DNA of 64,000 nt from assembly GCA_023374045.1 (NCBI GenBank), contig CM041776.1, positions 350,485,636 through 350,549,635 of the forward strand, given 5' to 3'. Below, piece after piece: positions 33,353-48,017 of this stretch (position 1 is the first letter of the stretch; every line of letters starts with the position of its first letter). A program made the position numbers and the translations under genes. The DNA comes from Limonium bicolor (taxonomy: Eukaryota; Streptophyta; Magnoliopsida; Caryophyllales; Plumbaginaceae). The notes below the pieces were generated by a model. That model was not told the origin of the DNA. It did no database searches and was given only the letters and a program-made list of their open reading frames with translations.

Positions 33353-36300
33353 TGTAACGCCCCAAAGCCAATCGTGGTTTTGCAAAACTTAACACTCAAT
33401 CGAATTTGTCGCAGCAGAAATAACAAACACCGGGACCTTGCCACGGTCTGATCGTTAGAATATACCGGCCTATCAATTTACAACGCTTATCCAAAGTAAA
33501 CAACCGACCAAAACATCACCATCCAAAATACCACCAACCAACCGAGTTTAAGTATCTAAGTCATAGTCACAAAATTACATCAGTTTCAATATAAACAAAC
33601 GGGAGCACAAGCGCAACCCGTACTCAAAATAAACCCCACCCTAAGTCTAACCGCTCCTACTCTCGTGGAGTAACTTCATGGGTCTCTTACCTGCAAGTGT
33701 AAAAACAGCCCCCAAAGGGGGTCAGCACGAATGCTGGTACTCCCTCTCATGGCCCCCAAGCTAATGGGGCTACGACGACTAATTGTCGATAGCATGGAAA
33801 TTGATTAAGTACACAAGCATGATATGAAGTGCTATAAACAACAATCCACAGATGAACATACATAGTTTACACACAATGAACGACACAAGCGTTCCCTTAT
33901 CAAGCGGGTTAGTAACCCCCCTTATTCCTGATTTCCTTAACCTCAGTTTCTTATCTTACCTCAGTCTTAACCTTATCTTAATCTCAGTATACAAACCGTT
34001 CCTAGAAAGGAATGGTTGTAGCTTAATCTCAAACCTAGGATTTAGGTGATCCTACCACACCATCTTAATGCCACCTACCTTGGACGGGTCAAGTGTAGCT
34101 GAGCCGGCAACCGACCCTAGGCAACAAGTCCGAGACAAGTCCTTAAGCAGAGGGCGGATCTGATTCAGATACCGTCCCCCTTTCCTTAGCATGCATGACC
34201 GGAGTCAGTCCCGGGTTCCTCACTCAAGTTCCAGTTAGTGAAAATCTTAACCCACCATGTGTTAGTTAAACCTTAACGGGTATTAACCAACAGTCACCAA
34301 TACTTAACTCTTATCCTTAACTTAGTAAGTACTAACTTAGTTAGTAACAATCTCAAGTCTCGTGGGTTAGTGTAAAGAAACACATTCACATCGAGAACAA
34401 ATATAACCGGTTGCATGCTTTATCTTGTCTTAGTCATAGCAAATTAACAGATAGCACACAAGCCGAGGGACACCTCGTTAGCAAGCAGGTCACAAGAAAG
34501 ATTGTACCGTTCACCGTCGACGATTGTTTGGTTTATCTCCTTCCAAGTCCCAATTCACCAGTCCTAAAACATTCATTCAGTTTTAGGTTATTATTCAATT
34601 CAACTCAATACAATTACTTAGCCTCCCTAGACATCAACTTTTACTCATTGTTTTTCACTAAGCCTTATGATTTTTAACTTAACTCCTTAGTGCATCATCA
34701 TTTCTCATTATCCTTTACACTTACTCACCACTTAATGACCATTACACCCACCAAACATGTCCTTAATAACCTTATAACATCAATACCTAATCATCCCCAC
34801 CATTTCCTAACCTTAAACAAAGTTTTTTTGCCAAAACAGCACCGCGTCCGAACTTGTGTCCTAGCTTCCCAAGTTCGGACATAGGTCGAGACTCAAAAAG
34901 GGTGCAACCAGACGTGTGTCCGAGCTTCCCTAAGTTCGGACATAGGTCGAGGGAAATCAAAAGAAAAATTTCAAGTGTCCGAACATGTGTCCGAGCTTCC
35001 CTAAGTTCGGACATAGGTCGAGGGAAATTCAAAGGAAAATTTCAAGTGTCCGAACATCTAAGGTCGGACTGAAGTCCGGACACTGGCCGAGACTCAGAAG
35101 ATTAAATTTCAACAGGGCATGTCCGAGCTTCCAAATTCGGACGGAAGTTCGGACAGGCCAAAATACCCATCTTCTAAATCCTTAAACACCTATCTCATTT
35201 TTTAGCATGCTTTAACCTCGCTTGGGCATTTAAAACACACCTTAAGCCTTCCACTAAAATCCTTAAATCACTCATCAATATCCATCTTAGTCATTATTTT
35301 ATTTCCTTGCAATAATGTCAACACTTGTAATGTTTCTCTTTAGGTTTCTATGTGGTGGTTCACACCTATTATAACCACTATGCCAAAATGTTTCCTCACC
35401 ACTATAACATCATCTCCCAAGCATCTTTCTCCACCTAAAATTCCTTTATGCAACTACTTAAAGTTCCTACACAAATTTATGCCTCCTTCTTCCAACACAT
35501 TATCTCCTTTCTACTAGTTTACCCATATTTACCTAAGTCCTTAATACACAAGCTCATTCATTTGATTCCTAAATCCCCCATGATAATGCCTAAGTCATTC
35601 TAACTCACAAGAACACCTTGAACTTACTCTTTTTCATCAAAACAACCCCTAAGTTCCTAGTACTACCCTAGTCATGAAATCTCCTTAGAATGTCTTAAAC
35701 ACTTAGGTTCTTCACTAAATTTTGCCATGGGTTCTCTAGCATACTGTTACACCCAAACACTTGGTTTTTCTCCATCAAAACCAAGATCACTCAAATTCTC
35801 ATTACAACATCTTAACACACAATTTACACCAAAACTACACCACACCATCTCATAGTGTATAAACTTAAAATGCTTGGCACTTAGGCCCTTAAATGAAAAT
35901 AATCTTAACCATTGATTTCCACATATATTTGCCTTTAACCTGCGAATACACAAACAAGGCTCCCATTGAAATAAAATTCTTCTTGTAATTCATCTCAACA
36001 TTGTTTAACTATCTCTTTTCTCATTAGCTCCTTAGTCACAAATTCTCAAGCATAGTCATTGTTTCTCCTTTTATATATAGGTATATATATTTATATAGCC
36101 CTCTTCTAATGTAAACCCTAAGCCACACTCAACATATACCTAAGTCCCATCCCTTAATGCATTAAACACCTTAAGGTAAGACATTTACCTTGTTCTTTTT
36201 CCAAGCTCCACAACTTTTCTCCTTAGGTTTTTCTTGAACAATCTCGGTCACCAATCAAATTTTCCTTGCCAATGTTCTAACCAATATTCAATGACTCCAA

Positions 36301-37479
36301 TGAGTACTAAACAACATACTAACCTTAAGGAATAAAACCAAGGTTAAAATGTGTTTTAAGGCATTAAATTGATTGTTTTACCTTGGTTTCTCAAGACAAG
36401 CTTGGATATGAAGCAAGAAGGACCTCCTTTATCCTTTGAAGAGTAGAAAACAAGCTAGAACAAAGCATAAACATGGAGTCCCATGAGTACAAATTTTCAG
36501 ACAAGGGAAGAAAATGATGGAAACCTAGATTTTCTTACATATTCCTTACCTTAAGAGAATGGAGAAGCCAATGAACTCACCAAACTTGAATTTCCTCCTC
36601 TAATGGCGATTTTCCTTGGCTCCAAAATGAGGCTCTTGAAGTTTTGAAAAGATAGAAAGAAGGAGCTTGAGCTAACTAAGAAGAATATGTGTTTTGTTTT
36701 GGTTTTGGAGCTAAAATGAGTAAGTAGTAATCAAAGGAAGGTGAAGCTAGGATGGAGGTTTTTTCATGTTGGAGAAGAAGAGAGGAGCAGCTCAAAACCG
36801 GTGGGAACAAGAGAGAATGAAGAGGTGAGGAGAGAGGTAAGTAAAGGTAAGATATTTATGTTAAAGGTGAATAGTGAATTTACTTACTTTTGCTTTATTC
36901 ATTACTTAGCTAGATAAGTGTGGTGAGTCACACTTAAAACCGGCCCCTTGGTCAAACAAGGTGTATTGTGGTCTTTTTTGACCATTTAATTGACTTACTT
37001 TGACTAATGTCTTAAACTAGCATTATTTGGTTACTATTCACTAAACAAGGCACATAATTGTGAAATTTTTGATTTCCCATTGATTTAGACTTCCTAATGT
37101 GATACTAATTAGTACACATGTTAATTAAAGAGTAATGATGGACATTTAGCCACTCAAAACCTATTTACAAGACAAATTTTCAAAAATGTGCTTTAAGACT
37201 CCTTAAAGCACATTTTGTGTTTAACTTGTTTTCAAGCTTGGTTTTCTTTGGTAATTGGTTAAAATGACCATTAGGATATTACTAAGGTCTTAGAACAATA
37301 TTATGGTGCTCACCCAAGTCTCTCCAAGCTTAGAGCACGTTTTTGCTTAAACTGCTCTTTTGGTGTTTCCTTATATTTTCTTTGACTAAAATGGTTCCTT
37401 AATGTTTCTAAGGCATTATTTAGCCTTCTTATATCTTAGTTTATTACTTAAACACCATATCTAAGTTTGGGGTATTTCA
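33353..37479 (-). mobile_element. 5' LTR of gypsy I (4.1 kb)
   Basis: Plus-strand borders TGTAACGCCCC (33353) and GGGGTATTTCA (37479); in sense TGAAATACCCC...GTTACA. The primer site and gag start at its left show that it is a 5' LTR on the minus strand. It contains the CCCC-GGGG and CAGCA-TGCTG dyads (33709-33736), CGAC-GTCG (33769-33781) and the GTCCGAAC array. The flank is ATTAG; the partner LTR is beyond the gap. Confidence 0.85.
34845..35160. repeat. GTCCGAAC dyad array in LTR I
   Basis: Five units of about 65-70 bp pairing GTCCGAAC or GTCCGAGC with GTTCGGAC, followed by 'ataggtcgag'. Close in sequence to the array in LTR G although the two LTRs otherwise look unrelated. Confidence 0.85.
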
Positions 37480-38890
37480 ATTAGTTCAGTCTTATGTGTT
37501 TTATGTGTTTTATATACAAGGAACAAATTTCTAGCCAAAAAGTCCACTGATGCCGGACTCCATGCCGGGTTGTTTATGCACGGCATAAACACAGAATAGA
37601 AATAGGCCTTGCCGGACATGATGCCGGGTAGATTCCATCCGGCATAAGTGAAGAGTTGCCACGGTTGACCAAGTGATATCAGTTATTGACCGTTGGTGAT
37701 TAGGCTAATGCCGGGTATGATGTCGGGTATCTCCTACCCGCATATGCACTGTTTCGTGTGGATTTTTGCGGTTTCGACAGTTGAGCAGTTGACACGTTTT
37801 CCACATATGCTGGCTACTCCTCATCCGGCATGACGCCCGGCAACAGACATAATTGAGCCTTATAAATAGGGCGAGAGTCTACATCATAGGGGACACTTCA
37901 ACATCAAAATACACTCCATTCACGTCTCTGTTTCCGCCCCACTCCATTGTTGGTGTCCAAAGAAGTATACGGATCCATCCACGCAAGAGAAGGAAAAGAA
38001 GACCTTGTCGGGTTAAGGCTATGAACATCTCCTTCTCCACCTTTCTATTCTTTTGTAGTGTTGTGGATGGTGATGTATAATTCTTTGTTAGGTTTTTGGT
38101 TAGGAAGAATGCCTTGTAAAACTCTTATGACCATTTATGGAATTTCAAGTTTCTTAACCCGAGTTCTAATCTTCTTACAAGTATAATGAATTAGCTATTC
38201 ATTCTCTTATCTCTAAGTCCTATTTAAGGCTTACAAAAGCAAGAATAGGATAGATTAGGAATTTGGTAATTTTTAACGTTGTCTTCTGCACCTCAGCGGG
38301 AGCAAGACCTAAGGTTTAGGGTTAATCTCTTATTCCCCATTATTCGGTTGTATTCGCGGCATTAGCTATGCACGATGCAAGTATGGATAATGAGTTATTG
38401 TTGTCGAACCAGAAACAAGATGTGGTATTTACGAAATCAACGTTGCCAGATGTAATGTCGAATATAAGTTGTCTGGCACATTCAAAGGCCTAGACTATGC
38501 TAGGTAAAAGAGGTCAGGCATGAGACCCGGCATCTTTCATTTTGCGAGACTAAATTCTTTTGACACTTGCCACCCTTGACCATTGGTCATATGATACCCT
38601 TGCATTGATATATTCCCAAATCAAAGTTAGTTTATTTAGTTTTCTTAGTTTAGAATCAACCTTTACTTTTCCACCTTGTTTTAGAATAGGTTATTATCGG
38701 ATTAGGACTAGTTTTCTATGAGTCCCTTGGGTTCAATACTCTCGGTCGTAATATATTTACACTATACTCCGACCGGGTTTTATTTGCTACCCGTAGTAGA
38801 GTTGTAGGATTAGTTTATTATAGTTTATTATTATTTTATTCATTTATGTATAGTTTTATCCTACAAATATTCGTTTAGCAGATTCTACTT
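37480..38890 (+). mobile_element. Unclassified LTR-like DNA with GCCGG repeats
   Basis: A TATA box (TATAAATA, 37861-37868) follows four dyad units built on ATGCCGGGTA...CCGGCAT (37545-37840). Two weaker units lie at 38440-38545. The layout (dyad array, TATA box, about 1 kb AT-rich tail) resembles the other LTRs, but no TG/CA borders or primer site could be fixed. Confidence 0.4.
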
Positions 38891-41800
38891 AAACAAGTTG
38901 CAGTCACGAATGCAACCGGCATCGACTGCTTAAACAATTAACATCCAAGGCACTATCCTTACAAAGGAGTACCATGAACGAACAAATGTCCAGGTAGGAA
39001 AGAAACTTAAATGTTACCCCATTTGATCACAACTGATCATTGGATGGAATTTCCATGAAAAGGGAATGGCTATTGCCACCGGTATACCACCACACCATAG
39101 GTGACAAAAAAGAGAAGCACGTGTTTAAGACATGTCACCTACTAACGTGATGGATGTCAGTGATGATGATTATGTAAGTTAAACAATTACAACAACTTAA
39201 ACAATAATACAGGACACTAGGTCTAACACATGAGGCACAAGCCTAAGAAAGAATATCCAATGTACTATTAGAGGCACACGGGCCTAGGAGAGTGGAATTA
39301 CCACTTCCGACTACCTTTCCAAGATATGCCACAAGGGCAACAACACTTAAAACAAAATGACTAATGAGGAAAACCGATTGAAACCAAACTATAACAAGGA
39401 TTTCCATAGAGAAGGAAACACAAACCTTCTCCACGGAGTCCGAGATTACAACAAATGATGTAACCCAGGAAATAGGGTGAAGTTTGAAGAACAAAAACAC
39501 GTACCACAAACAACACAAACAACCTGTAAAATATAAGAATGATAAATAATGAACAAACGCCAAACGGTGCACACGGAAACCAGATAATGATAATTTGGAG
39601 TCGATGCACAATCACTCCAATAAAGAACCTGTTAAATAATAGACCAACGATGACTTGTCAATACAAGTGGTCGTAAGAACCCCTTTAAGACATTGGTGAA
39701 CTTATGTTGAAAACAATGATAGATGAGGAAACCACCTCATACAGTTACAGTATAAACCACACTATTTGGACGCAATATCACAAACACTTACTAAACATAA
39801 AATACTAATCATGCCCATTAGGCAAGAGACCTAGGGAACCAAAAATCCCTTTGGGATACACCAATATTGTTTGAGAAAGAGATTGACAAATGAATATTCC
39901 ACAAGATTGTGACTGTGTGACAGACACTACGAAAATATGTAAAAACAAATAAGGAACGACCGCACTCCATAGGAGCTTGTGGGCTTGACAGGCTCATTTA
40001 AAAGTTAGTCAAATAAGTAGTTCGTCAGTAGGATATTCCGTACATATAGACAAGTAGTATAAGGAAAACGAGAAGTAGTCAACTCCGTGTCAAGGTCAAC
40101 GATACAAATCCAGACCAGTGCAAATAACCACCTCAAATGAAATAACAAGAAGGGTCTTAGTTTAACCAACGAGACTAGAGGAACCAAAAACCTTAGATGC
40201 AACACGACCAAAGTCGTGACTCCACAAGGGAATGATTAATACACAATAGTATAAAAGGAAACCTCCCGAATGATGAGGGAACTAGTAGTCAACTAAATGA
40301 CAAATGCATGAGAACCCATTAAATGGGCGGGTAAATATATGTACCCTAATAAGGATCGAGAGTCCACTTACAATGGCACAATTCTTGCCATCCAGAAAGA
40401 ACCTACTTAATGATGATAACCGTCACCCGAAAGAAGGGCACAAAGAAACTATTCTCCAAACTAAAGACACTAAACAATACTGTATGATATAACAGTCACC
40501 ACATACCCAAGAGTAAGGGCAATGCTACATTTTCACCAAAAAGGGGGTTAAACATAAAAACACTACTAATTGATTAAAGGAAGGCAGAGCTAGTATACTA
40601 GCGGATGCCCTAAGCTTCAAAGCAAGTATAACAATAACCAATAACCGTCGAATCGACTACAATATGGTACACACATAAGCGACCATTATAAGCAGCCATT
40701 AGAAATAAACAAGTTGGCACGAATCAGACGAGTAAAACTCGCATAAAACTCAATAATGAGGAACAAAATTATTGTAAAGGCAGACTATAATAGTCTAGAC
40801 CATTCAAAGAGACACTCTAAGTAAATACAGCTTTCAACACTACACACCCACGTGGAGAGTCATAAATGTACAAATACACTCATGGTAAATCAACATGAGA
40901 AAGATACAGGATAAACCCTGAGGCAAATGCCTCAATGCCGTAGAGCATACCCACCTTGGATGCTGAAAGAAGCATAACACCAAAAAATAATAATAATAAG
41001 AATAACAAATGAATTTCCCCCAGCAGAAGCGCAGGGCGAACAATACAAATATTGTTGTTAGACCGACATACGAGGAAACACAAGATACATCAACAAGAGG
41101 TACCTAGCAAATACTACAACTAACGTATTACTCCGGAACAAAACAACCTGGAGACACGAGATCACAAGGATAATGTTAGTGAATACATAGAATAGTATGT
41201 CTCAAGATTGCTGAGACAGGTGCAAAGAGTACTGATTGCTAACGATAGCCAATGTCACATTTCACCATTAACTGAAAGTTAGTAAGTGAAGACAAGGAAC
41301 ATTTGAAGATATAGTACGAACATGAATGCTAGCAATCCGGAATACCAGGATAGGCGACTTGAATAAAATCGAGCGTACGTATAATAAAGATACCGCTCTG
41401 ATCAAGATACCTCTGTTCCAAAAGCATAAGAAAGACCATGTATATCACCATCACATTGGAATGGGGTCAGCAATGACTTGCTACTAATAAATAATCCATA
41501 ATACATCCATAGGAATGAAAAAAGGGCAAATTGAACCCTATGCTCGTGGGTCTACACCTCACTACGGAGCGAGTGGGCCCATTACAACGTGTTTGAGAGA
41601 GCGCACAAAATACTTCACGCTTTCCAGCTAGAGAAGTACGCGTCCCACTCTCTACATTTTTCAAGCCCAAAAGGCTAGAATTAGACCCGTCTCTCAGATA
41701 AGAGAAGACTCCACTCCTTATACCCGATACAGAAATGAGGGAGACCAAGACCAAGACCATTAGAAAGGTCAAAGGTCTTTAGTCAAACCATGAGGCATAA

Positions 41801-42100
41801 GAGACCACATGGGAGTTGGAAGACTCTATACGAGCCAAGTATCCAGCGCTCTTCTTATAGCGGATGTTAGATACTTTGGGGGTCAGGGGCGTAACCCTTT
41901 TTAAAGGGGGGTAGAGCCTCTTGGCGCGCACTGGCGTATACCAGGAATTGGTTGTTTAATGTTGTGCTTGTGGTACGTATGTGGGGCATACTTAGTTGTA
42001 ACTAGTTGTATGTGCATTTGTGCACTTGTATGTGTGTTATGGATACTCGATTATGTTTGTGAATGCATTTGTTTTTTATGTATCCTTGGAGATATGTGAT

Positions 42101-42136
<36 letters not shown>

Positions 42137-42421
42137 TATCTATGTGGAAAGTGAAAGAACCAATATGGTATTGTGCACTTGCGTTGCACATGTGTGGATG
42201 TGTGAATATTGTGCCGTGCACTTGAGCTGCACCGTGTGTGGATTATACTTTCGTATGATACAGTAGAAGTGCATTTATTGCACTATGCTTATCAGATATT
42301 ATGTGCACTTACTGCACCTTGAGATATGAAGATACGGGACTTGATCCCTAGGAGTGATACTGGTCATGGAACTAGATTATATAGGACCAATTGATTAGAA
42401 ATGAGACTTCAGGATGAAGTC
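38891..42421 (+). pseudogene. Decayed Ty3/gypsy pol of element H
   Basis: Heavily mutated plus-strand pol. The best landmark is ADALSFKA (about 40598-40622), the end of the gypsy RNase H domain (usual form ADALSRK). About 830 bp upstream is YLDAI (near 39762), where the RT motif YLDDI is expected. Downstream, near 41456, is a TGG-AATGGGG stretch like the WEW motif of integrase. The 3' untranslated part (41880-42420) is better preserved. No frame stays open for long. The 5' limit is uncertain. Confidence 0.5.
42102..42135. repeat. (AT)n microsatellite
   Basis: About 16 AT units in the 3' untranslated region of gypsy H. Confidence 0.95.
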
Positions 42422-42439
42422 TTTTTGAGGGGGATAGAC
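42422..42439 (+). other. Polypurine tract of gypsy H
   Basis: TTTTTGAGGGGGATAGAC, directly before the LTR start TGAAATACCCC. Confidence 0.75.
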
Positions 42440-45400
42440 TGAAATACCCCAAACATTAATTACCTTAATTAATAAGGAATTAAACAAATGAAGGTTATAA
42501 GTACCAAATATTCATCTAATGGGTAATACTCATTATAAACATTAGTGTATAAACATATAGTCCAAATTGGACACCAAACTATATATTAAATCTCTAATCA
42601 AGGAGAGAAGATTATTAAGGAGAAATCAACTCCTAAAATTAATACTACATGTAACACATTAGTACATGTATTAAATATCATAAATATTACTCATTAGACT
42701 ATATAAAACATTTCATAGTCAAAAAAATTATTAAACACAACAACCACCTATATACACACCTTAATACAATAATAACACATGTTATCACCTAACACATAAA
42801 CTAAGTCACAAATGTACAAAATTAAGGTTGTAATATTAAGCTAGCATGGTAAATGGTCCCCTCCCCCACATTATATGGCCGGCTGCAAGCTTGGAGAAAT
42901 CAGATATGAGCTGGATGGGACAAAAAACAAAAGATGACAAAGCATTCCCAAAGAGGAAAAAAGCAAAAACACCTTTCCACATCCTTTCTCTCATTCCCTC
43001 TCACACAAGATGAGTTCCTCCCAACAAATCCTGCTTGTCTCGGCTGTCTACACTGCATAGGGGACATGAGAATCAGACCATGACATTATAAGACAAGGGA
43101 ATTAGGTAGAAAGCAACAAGAGAGACAAATATCTCTTACACACCAAAATTACCTAATAAAAAAAATTTCCTATACTAATACCCAAGTCAGCCGTCTCCAG
43201 CCTCCTTGCCTGTACTCTCAGTCTCTTCTCCTCTCTAAACCAAGCTCATCCTCCCCTTCACCATCTTCAACCTCCATTAACATACCTTAAGCTCTAATGG
43301 AGTTTTAAAGCTCATTTCACCTCCAAAATTCGATTTTCTTGCACCAAAATCACCACCCACTCTCCCTCTATCATTCTAACTGATTTTCTAAGAGCGTATG
43401 GGCCATTTAAGGGTTTAAACTCGTGATAACCTGATTGGTACTCAAAGGTAAGAAAAATGTGCTCTCAGACATTTTCTTCTTCTATTTGGGTATATGGCCG
43501 AATTTAATTCTTCTTACTGTATCCAAGGCACCAACACTCCCTTGGAGGACCCAAGCCACGTCCAATACAAAGCCAAGGGCTAGGGGAACCTCTTAAGAAC
43601 CTTAAGGTTAGGAAAAATGCCTTTAAAACACCTTTTTACCTCTCTTATATGTTAAGTCCGAGAATGACCTGTTACTTATCTATTTTTCTACACCTTTTGA
43701 CACCCATTTGAAGGGTGTTTCCAGCCCTCTTAATTTAGCCAAGGAGCTGCTCCAAAACCCATCTAAAAAGGGCTCCAAATCAAGGTACAGTCATGGATTT
43801 CCATGGCTTTTCAAGCTTAATCTCTTCTATCCTTTTTCCTACAGAAACTAAACTCATTACTAATGTATTAGGTGGCCGAGAACCATACATAACATTTCCC
43901 AAAAGTTCATGGTAAAATCTCTCTTTAATCTTGCTTAAAAACTCCTTAAACTTGTCATTTGGGAAAGGTCACTAACTAAACTTTTATTCATAGTATAAAT
44001 ATGGCTGAATGGTCCTTGTGATGTCCATGAAGTGCTGGGTTGATTTCCAAGAGAAAAACCAAAGTTCAAAGAGGTAAAATCCTTAATAAGCTTTAAAAGC
44101 TTGTTCATAGTTAAGCAAATGTCATAAAGTAAAATCTAACCTAAGCTCTGTATATATACAGTACCAAGAGCATCTAGGAGCTGCTTGGACTCCTTGGTAG
44201 ATTTAATACAAGGTAAGAACACTTAAATCCATTTTTAAGGCTTAAAAGACTTTTATCTTGTAGTACACATTATATCCGAGAATGGGTAATGGTATAGGTG
44301 CTGTTTAAACCTTATAAATGTGTAGAAAATGATGGTGATATGTTTAGTTGGTGAACCTAGGTGCTAATGACTTGTTAAAGTCAAGTTTATAAGTTAAAAG
44401 TGAATGAAAATGATTCTAAGAGCTAAGAGATAAATCTGGAACAATCCCGTGTATAATGTATAGTTTGTGGGCATTGTAATGTCTTTTATGACTATGTTTA
44501 TGTTATGATTAAGGCCATGTGTTTAGGCCATTTTTATTATAGTTGTTAAAGGTTTTAAATATTATTTATTAAGTTTTTGGGTGATTAAATGAATTATTTA
44601 AGTTGCTGGTGCAAAGATGTAATTTTAGTGAACATATTCACCTAGGAACATTTTGGATGAATAATGATGAATTTTGGTGTAACATAAATTAAATATTAAG
44701 TTATATTATGGTTTATAAACCTTATAAATGTTAAAATAGACATAAGACTTACCAAGTGGGTAAAAATGTAATAAACAAAGTTTATGGTGCTAAATATTAA
44801 TTAAAACCGAATGGGGGTGGTTTAGGAATTTTTTTAAAACCTAAAATGTAACTTTTATGAAGTTTAAACACTTATATGTAAAACTCGAGAAGTACTAGGG
44901 GTATGTTCATAATTACTGATAAGTGTTGGTCAAAGGAGTGTTTGGAGGGTCAACCTTGACCATATATGTGTTTGACGAAGTTGGAAAAAATAAGTAATTG
45001 ATTTGGTAACTTAAAACAAGTATTAAGTTAAAAATGAAAATTACAAAACTATTTAGGGTGTTTATGTAATTTTCGAAAGTTAAGGCTGGAATGAGGTTAA
45101 TATGACCAGTAGGGGTCTCTACATAATTTTGGTGAATTTTAGATTGATATTGGTAATTTAATAAACTAAGGGCTATAATATATAGTTTAAGTATTAAAAT
45201 GTAACATTTATAAAACTTTTAGGGTTATTATGTAAATAACTAAAACTTAGGGGTGGAGAACAATATTGGAACAGCCTAGGGTCTGTTGGGAAATTTATAA
45301 CATTATTTTGGGGAAATTTTGGAAATAAATAAGCTAATATGTATAATATAAAGTTTTAGGTATTAATTGTAAGTTTACATAATAAAGAGGAGTAATATGC

Positions 45401-48017
45401 AATAATGAGAAAGTTCCGGGTAAAAGTATAAAACTGGAATAGAAGGGCTGCTGTTCGAATTGAATATAAATATATATATGTATATATGTTTGTATAATAT
45501 AAGGTATTGGAACCTTAGGTTATAAATTAAATAATGATTGAAAAAAGTAACAACAAATAATATTTGGGATGGTTTTGTAAATAATCAAAATAAAAGGGGA
45601 GGAAATTTAGAATACCGAAAGTATAGTGTTGGTTTGGAATTTTCAAAAATAATGAACAATATAATATAAGGTTTAAAATGATATAAAGTGACTATATATT
45701 AAAGTATAAGAGTATGTTATGAAGGAATTATTATGATATACATATACCTTGTAAACAATCACATAACAATGATGGAATTAAATTAGAAAATTGGGGAGTA
45801 TAACACATGGTTAGAAACTTATAAAATAAGGGCTATGACAATGTATAAAATACCTTGTACAACATTAAGGTGAATCCTTAGTAAAACGGTTGCAAGTAAA
45901 TAACACAATTAAGTACAAGTGTGTCTAACAAAGAATAAAGAATTAAATTCATTGTAGGAAACTTATAATTCTTACATTATGAAATTATAGTACAAGGTAA
46001 TGTGGTATAAGCGATAAATAAATATCGACTATTATGAAATATGGACTTGAGATGTTGACCAAGTCAAACTACGTTGAGCAACCAACAAAACTTAGCCAAG
46101 TAAATTAATTAACCAACACACACAAAGTATTATACTACTGTAAGTGAAGATATAACTTGGCTTAATGAATCACGAAAATAAACCATATTCTATGTATGCA
46201 CAAATAAGTGAATATGGTTAGACATGCATGCATGTATGTGTGTGTACGTAAATATGTAAAACAAATAACCATACAAGAATATTAGGAGGTTAAGTCCTAC
46301 GTACTAGATATTGTTACAGTATCAAATACTATTTAAGCATAAACTGTAAAGTGTCATGAAACTGTAATCCTGAGAATTAATAACAACCCTAGCTAAACAA
46401 ACAACCGACTAAGGGGTTAACTACGGGATGAAGATTAGAACCCACCTGTAATAGTTAAGCAGTCTCGTGATATAGACACTGATGTTAGAACAATATATTA
46501 CAGAGGTACGGGCTGCTAGATACGAGTTCAGGAGCACTAGTGGACAGGCGCAGGCGTGACTCATCACCTTTGCGTTTTGTCGGTGAACGGATGTGAATGT
46601 GGGGTCTGAAAGCCCTAAGTTTCCTTGGGTTCCGGACAAAATTGTTGTGCTTGCATGTGATAAATAATGTTGGGCTTGTATTATCTGTGTTTATGTACCG
46701 ACGTCAAAGCGTTTATTAATTGTGCGCGTACGTCGTTCGGATATGTGATACTGATTATCGCCCTAACTGTGTATGAATTTGGGAGAGACTCTGGATACTA
46801 TCTGTGAGAGTAAAACAATCCTAACATGGTTAGTAAGGAACTTAGTTTAGAGACCCGGTATTAACCGTCTCTAGAGCGATGACTCGACCTTTGAACATCA
46901 CATAGTTGACTTCTAGGTTGTGTGTAAGACCCGATAGGCATCCAATAAAAGTGTTTTCTCCGATAACGAGATTGAATCTCCAGGAGACAAATTCAAATAC
47001 ACTAACTTATGAGAATGTGATAATTAATTAATGAAACAATGTTCTTAAATCCTGGTCTGCATACGTTCCAGCAGGTTACGCATATTGATCACTAGAGTTC
47101 TAACACCGTTTTAGGGTCTACTCTTGTTTACCTAACGAGCCGGATACGACGTTAGTCGGGTGTGCTACCGTTGGCACCATACCCTGGCTTCGGCCTAATG
47201 GACATCTACCACTATAGATAAGTGAGTCCATCTACCCACTGTAGATGCACCGGACTACTGTCAAAATATTAATGTGTGAGGTTAAACGGGGAATTGTCCT
47301 TACATGACACCCGTATGTTTATGTGAGATTGTGGAAGCGGGGCTCATGTGATGGAAAAAACAAGTGAGACTAACTGGACTTCAGCTAACTCTTACATTAC
47401 CATCAATTCGAATTTAATGATTCAATAATTGATGTCGTAATAGCATGTCGTGATGGTGGAATGTTTGAATACCTATTGTGTGTTTAATTCCGTATTTACA
47501 GTTATGTTATAATCATGTAAACGGTACAAAATGAATGAACCCATGTTAATCAAGATGGCTAAAACGACCTAAGTGGCCTAAATGGTCTAGGATCACATTT
47601 AGCATACCAGCATATAGTTTGCTGAGCCCCTTTTGGGGCCAACACATTTAAGGACTTAATCGAGCTATGAAGCCGGAGTGCGGGTCTTCGGGGAAGTCAA
47701 CGACGTTATTATTTATTTATTGCACCTTCAGAATTAGTTATATTTAGTACAATGTAAACATTGGGATTACCTTAGATGTTCACTTACCTTATGTAGTAGT
47801 TTAAACTTAGGATGATGTAGTATATATCTCGTTCATCACTGCGGTTAATTGTTGTCGATGTTTGTTATATTCCTTTTCTGCTTCTTTACTCGCATGGGCT
47901 AGTAATGGCATGTGACACCCGAGTAAGTAAGAATTATATGTTTTAACTTCCGCTGTGAGACGTCTTTGATTATGCTACGAGAGTGATTATTACGCATTTA
48001 CTACGAGGGGTGTTACA
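42440..48017 (+). mobile_element. 3' LTR of gypsy H (5.6 kb)
   Basis: Borders TGAAATACCCCAAAC and GGGGTGTTACA give 5578 bp, the longest LTR here. No coding capacity, very AT-rich in the middle (44500-46200). The dyad module is at 47608-47639 (CAGCA...TGCTG, then GCCCC-TTTT-GGGGC), about 390 bp before the 3' end. LTR D is a relative. The right flank is ATTAT. Confidence 0.8.

Noticed and set aside
39243..39615. Hydrophobic minus-strand frame of 122 codons
   Set aside because: It looks like a membrane protein only because it is antisense to AT-rich decayed pol; no paired features support it.
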